This document shows, piece by piece, positions 62,290 to 64,000 of a DNA stretch of 64,000 bases. The DNA is from Halorussus salinus (GTDB taxonomy: Archaea; Halobacteriota; Halobacteria; Halobacteriales; Haladaptataceae). The translations under genes were made by a program, and so were the position numbers. How positions within the stretch are numbered: the first letter of the stretch is position 1; each line of letters opens with the position of its first letter. The notes below the pieces were generated by a model that was not told the DNA's origin, searched no databases, and was given only the letters and a program-made list of their open reading frames with translations. The stretch covers positions 620,001 to 684,000 of the forward strand of contig NZ_SBIS02000007.1 in assembly GCF_004765815.2 (NCBI RefSeq), in the 5' to 3' direction.

Positions 62290-62319
62290 GGCGAGGAGTC
62301 GCCCCGGAACGTTTTTTAC
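62290..62319 (+). promoter_or_regulatory. lysC terminator hairpin overlapping the pheS-leader TATA box
   Basis: GGCGA-GGAG-TCGCC (62290-62303) is followed by TTTTTT at 62312-62317. The same T-run with AC forms a TATA-like TTTTTTAC (62312-62319) centred about 27 bases before the ATG at 62342. It can both end lysC and start pheS transcription. Confidence 0.6.
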
Positions 62320-62341
62320 CGATTGCGAACAACTTCCGCGC

Positions 62342-62425
62342 ATGCCACTCGAATCCCGAGTCGGTGGGAGCGTTCGCGAGCCACGCCACCAGCCTGCGGG
62401 GTTCGGCTTCTTCTTCGCGTCCTGA
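62342..62425 (+). CDS. Phe-rich leader peptide upstream of pheS (27 aa)
   Basis: Short leaderless frame starting 27 bases after the TATA box: MPLESRVGGSVREPRHQPAG then FGFFFAS and TGA. Four of the last seven codons are Phe, all TTC. The encoded peptide lies directly upstream of phenylalanyl-tRNA synthetase, just as leader peptides do in bacterial pheST attenuation. No annotated counterpart is known to me. Haloarchaeal Phe codon use is TTC anyway, so the cluster, not the codon, is the signal. Confidence 0.6.
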   Translation: MPLESRVGGSVREPRHQPAGFGFFFAS

Positions 62426-62433
62426 CCGAGCGG

Positions 62434-62604
62434 CGGACTTCCCGACCGGACGACGAGTCCGGCGGGGACGAAACCGCTCGTGCGCGGTCCTCGGCCAGCG
62501 ACGCGACCGCGCTTCAGAAACGATAAGCGGGCGCACGGACACGTATCGACAACGAGCGACTTCGGACCGACGACGAACGACCCGAAACGACGAGCGAACC
62601 TACG
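62434..62604 (+). promoter_or_regulatory. Leader RNA of pheS with competing hairpins
   Basis: GTCCGG at 62457-62462 can pair with CCGGAC at 62446-62451 (5-base loop), while AGTCCG at 62456-62461 can also pair with CGGACT at 62434-62439, so the two are mutually exclusive. A further ACCGC/GCGGT stem lies near 62472-62487. No T-run follows, so classical termination is not indicated. The rest of 62488-62604 shows no other feature. Confidence 0.45.
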
Positions 62605-64000
62605 ATGAAACTCCCCGAATCACAGGTCGCGGTGTTACGAGCCGCGAGCGCGAACGACGCACAGACCATCGACCAACTGGCAGACGAGACCGGACGCAAG
62701 CCCGAGACGGTCACGGGCGCGGCCTTCGAATTGGAGGACGCGGGCCTCGTGAGGGTCGAGGAATCGACCGACGAGACCGTGACGCTCACCGACGAGGCGC
62801 GCGAGTACCTCGAAGACGGCCTCCCCGAGGTTCGTCTCTACGAGGCCGCGCTCGACGCCGAGGCCGACGACGACCCCGCCCAGATGGGCCGGGTCATCGG
62901 CCAGTCCGGGTTGGAGGGGCCACAGGTGGACATCGCCCTCTCGAACTACGCCCGGAAGGGGTACGGAACCATCGAGAGCGGCGAGATTACCGCCGACCCC
63001 GACGCCGACCCCGAGAGCGACGCCGAGGCCGACGCATTGGCCGCGCTCGATGCTGGCGACTTCGACGCGGGCGACTCGGCGGCGGACGACGGCGTGCTGG
63101 AGCAGTTAGAGCGTCGAGGACTCGTCGAAATCGCGGAGTCCACGGTGCGCTCGGTGACGCTGACCGACGAGGGCGTGACCGCGATGATGGAGGGCGTCGA
63201 GACGGCCGAGACGGTCGGCCAGTTGACGCCCGAGATGCTGACCTCCGGCGAGTGGCAGGAGGTCGAGTTCGCCGAGTACAACGTCGAGGCCGACGCCGAG
63301 GAGGTCACGGGCGGGAAGACCCACATCCTGCGCCAGACCGCCAACCGCGTGAAGGACACGCTGGTCGGGATGGGCTTCGAGGAGATGGAGGGTCCCCACG
63401 CCGACGCGGAGTTCTGGATCAACGACTGCCTGTTCATGCCCCAAGACCACCCCGCGCGGACCCACTGGGACCAGTTCGCGCTGGAGAACCCGCGCGAAAT
63501 CGGCGAGTTGCCCGAGGATTTGGTGGCGCGCGTAGAGGACGCCCACCGGAACGGGGTCGGCGAGGACGGCGACGGCTATCACTCGCCGTGGACCGAGGAG
63601 GTCGCGCGGGGAATCGACCTGCGCGGCCACACCACGTCGCTGTCGATGCGGTACCTCTCGGGCCACGAAGTCGGCGAGTTGGAACCGCCACAGCGGTTCT
63701 TCAGCGTCGAGAAGGTGTACCGCAACGACACGCTCGACCCGACCCACCTGCTGGAGTTCTACCAAATAGAGGGTTGGGTGATGGCCGAGGACCTGTCGGT
63801 ACGGGACCTGATGGGCACCTTCGAGGAGTTCTACGCGCAGTTCGGCATCACGGACATCGAGTTCAAGCCCCACTACAACCCCTACACGGAGCCGAGCTTC
63901 GAGCTGTTCGGGACCCACCCGACGACGGGCGAGATGGTCGAAATCGGGAACTCGGGCATGTTCCGCGAGGAGGTCCTCTCTCCGCTCGGCGTCGAGTGCG
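62605..64000 (+). CDS. pheS: Phenylalanyl-tRNA synthetase alpha subunit, 5' part
   Basis: Catalytic subunit of the heterotetrameric PheRS; the gene runs off the window after 465 codons. The N-terminal winged-helix DNA/tRNA-binding repeats (LPESQVAVLRAASANDAQTIDQLAD; VLEQLERRGLVEI) are typical of archaeal/eukaryal PheS. The class II core follows: THILRQTANRVKDTLVGMGFEEMEGPHADAEFWINDCLFMPQDHPARTHWDQF, SVEKVYRNDTLDPTHLLEFYQIEGWVM (motif 2) and FKPHYNPYTEPSFELFG. A start at 62605 is set by the first domain. pheT is expected just outside. The Phe-rich leader ORF precedes it. Confidence 0.96.
   Translation, partial: MKLPESQVAVLRAASANDAQTIDQLADETGRKPETVTGAAFELEDAGLVRVEESTDETVTLTDEAREYLEDGLPEVRLYEAALDAEADDDPAQMGRVIGQSGLEGPQVDIALSNYARKGYGTIESGEITADPDADPESDAEADALAALDAGDFDAGDSAADDGVLEQLERRGLVEIAESTVRSVTLTDEGVTAMMEGVETAETVGQLTPEMLTSGEWQEVEFAEYNVEADAEEVTGGKTHILRQTANRVKDTLVGMGFEEMEGPHADAEFWINDCLFMPQDHPARTHWDQFALENPREIGELPEDLVARVEDAHRNGVGEDGDGYHSPWTEEVARGIDLRGHTTSLSMRYLSGHEVGELEPPQRFFSVEKVYRNDTLDPTHLLEFYQIEGWVMAEDLSVRDLMGTFEEFYAQFGITDIEFKPHYNPYTEPSFELFGTHPTTGEMVEIGNSGMFREEVLSPLGVEC

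Overview
The window is chromosomal DNA from a halophilic archaeon (class Halobacteria). The proteins are very rich in Asp and Glu, third codon positions are mostly G or C, many genes are leaderless behind a TATA box about 27 bases upstream, exported lipoproteins carry Tat twin-arginine signals, and several genes belong to haloarchaea-only families. I cannot name the genus.

The main landmark is a replication origin at about 52.8-54.75 kb. It lies between the divergent origin-linked operon oapA-oapB-oapC (a Ras-like GTPase, a DUF2073 protein and a zinc-ribbon protein; minus strand) and orc1/cdc6 (plus strand). The intergenic DNA holds at least seven origin recognition boxes, two of them facing each other across an AT-rich stretch, and three unrelated tandem-repeat arrays with periods of 21, 16 and 23 bp.

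Left to right: 0-5 kb has tetrapyrrole genes (hemL 3' part, hemC, hemD), two related small membrane proteins and a divergent TumE toxin/HTH antitoxin-like pair. 5-16 kb has a RecJ-like DHH nuclease, a nucleoside phosphorylase, aspS, an orphan metal-chelate binding lipoprotein behind DtxR-type operators, a NifU-domain protein, a sulfatase-fold enzyme with Thr at the nucleophile position, a flippase-like protein and a ketopantoate reductase. 16.6-21.8 kb is the PolD large subunit, interrupted by an intein exactly in its catalytic motif. 22.7-29.6 kb is a complete peptide-type ABC transporter operon. 29.6-41.4 kb has small haloarchaeal families, a CBS protein with glyS, a dolichol-kinase-like protein, Hef, UspA, mdh and purO. 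41.6-52.8 kb has tRNA-Gln(CUG), a histidine kinase, Cgi121 (KEOPS), Hel308, a ferredoxin, a MATE transporter and the oap operon. 54.7-64 kb has orc1, signal peptidase, the PolD small subunit, a RecA-fold protein with a ruined P-loop, lysC and pheS (cut by the window edge).

The origin district is rich in replication and repair genes: Orc1, both PolD subunits, Hel308, Hef and a RecJ-like protein. PolD2 and Hel308 end in PCNA-binding-like tails. ORB-like boxes also occur outside the origin, at 43.4 and 59.2 kb.

The most intriguing unexplained signal is a 27-codon leaderless ORF (62342-62425) between a TATA box and pheS. Four of its last seven codons are Phe, as expected of a phenylalanine-sensing leader peptide, and foldable RNA follows it. 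No CRISPR array, insertion sequence or rRNA is present.
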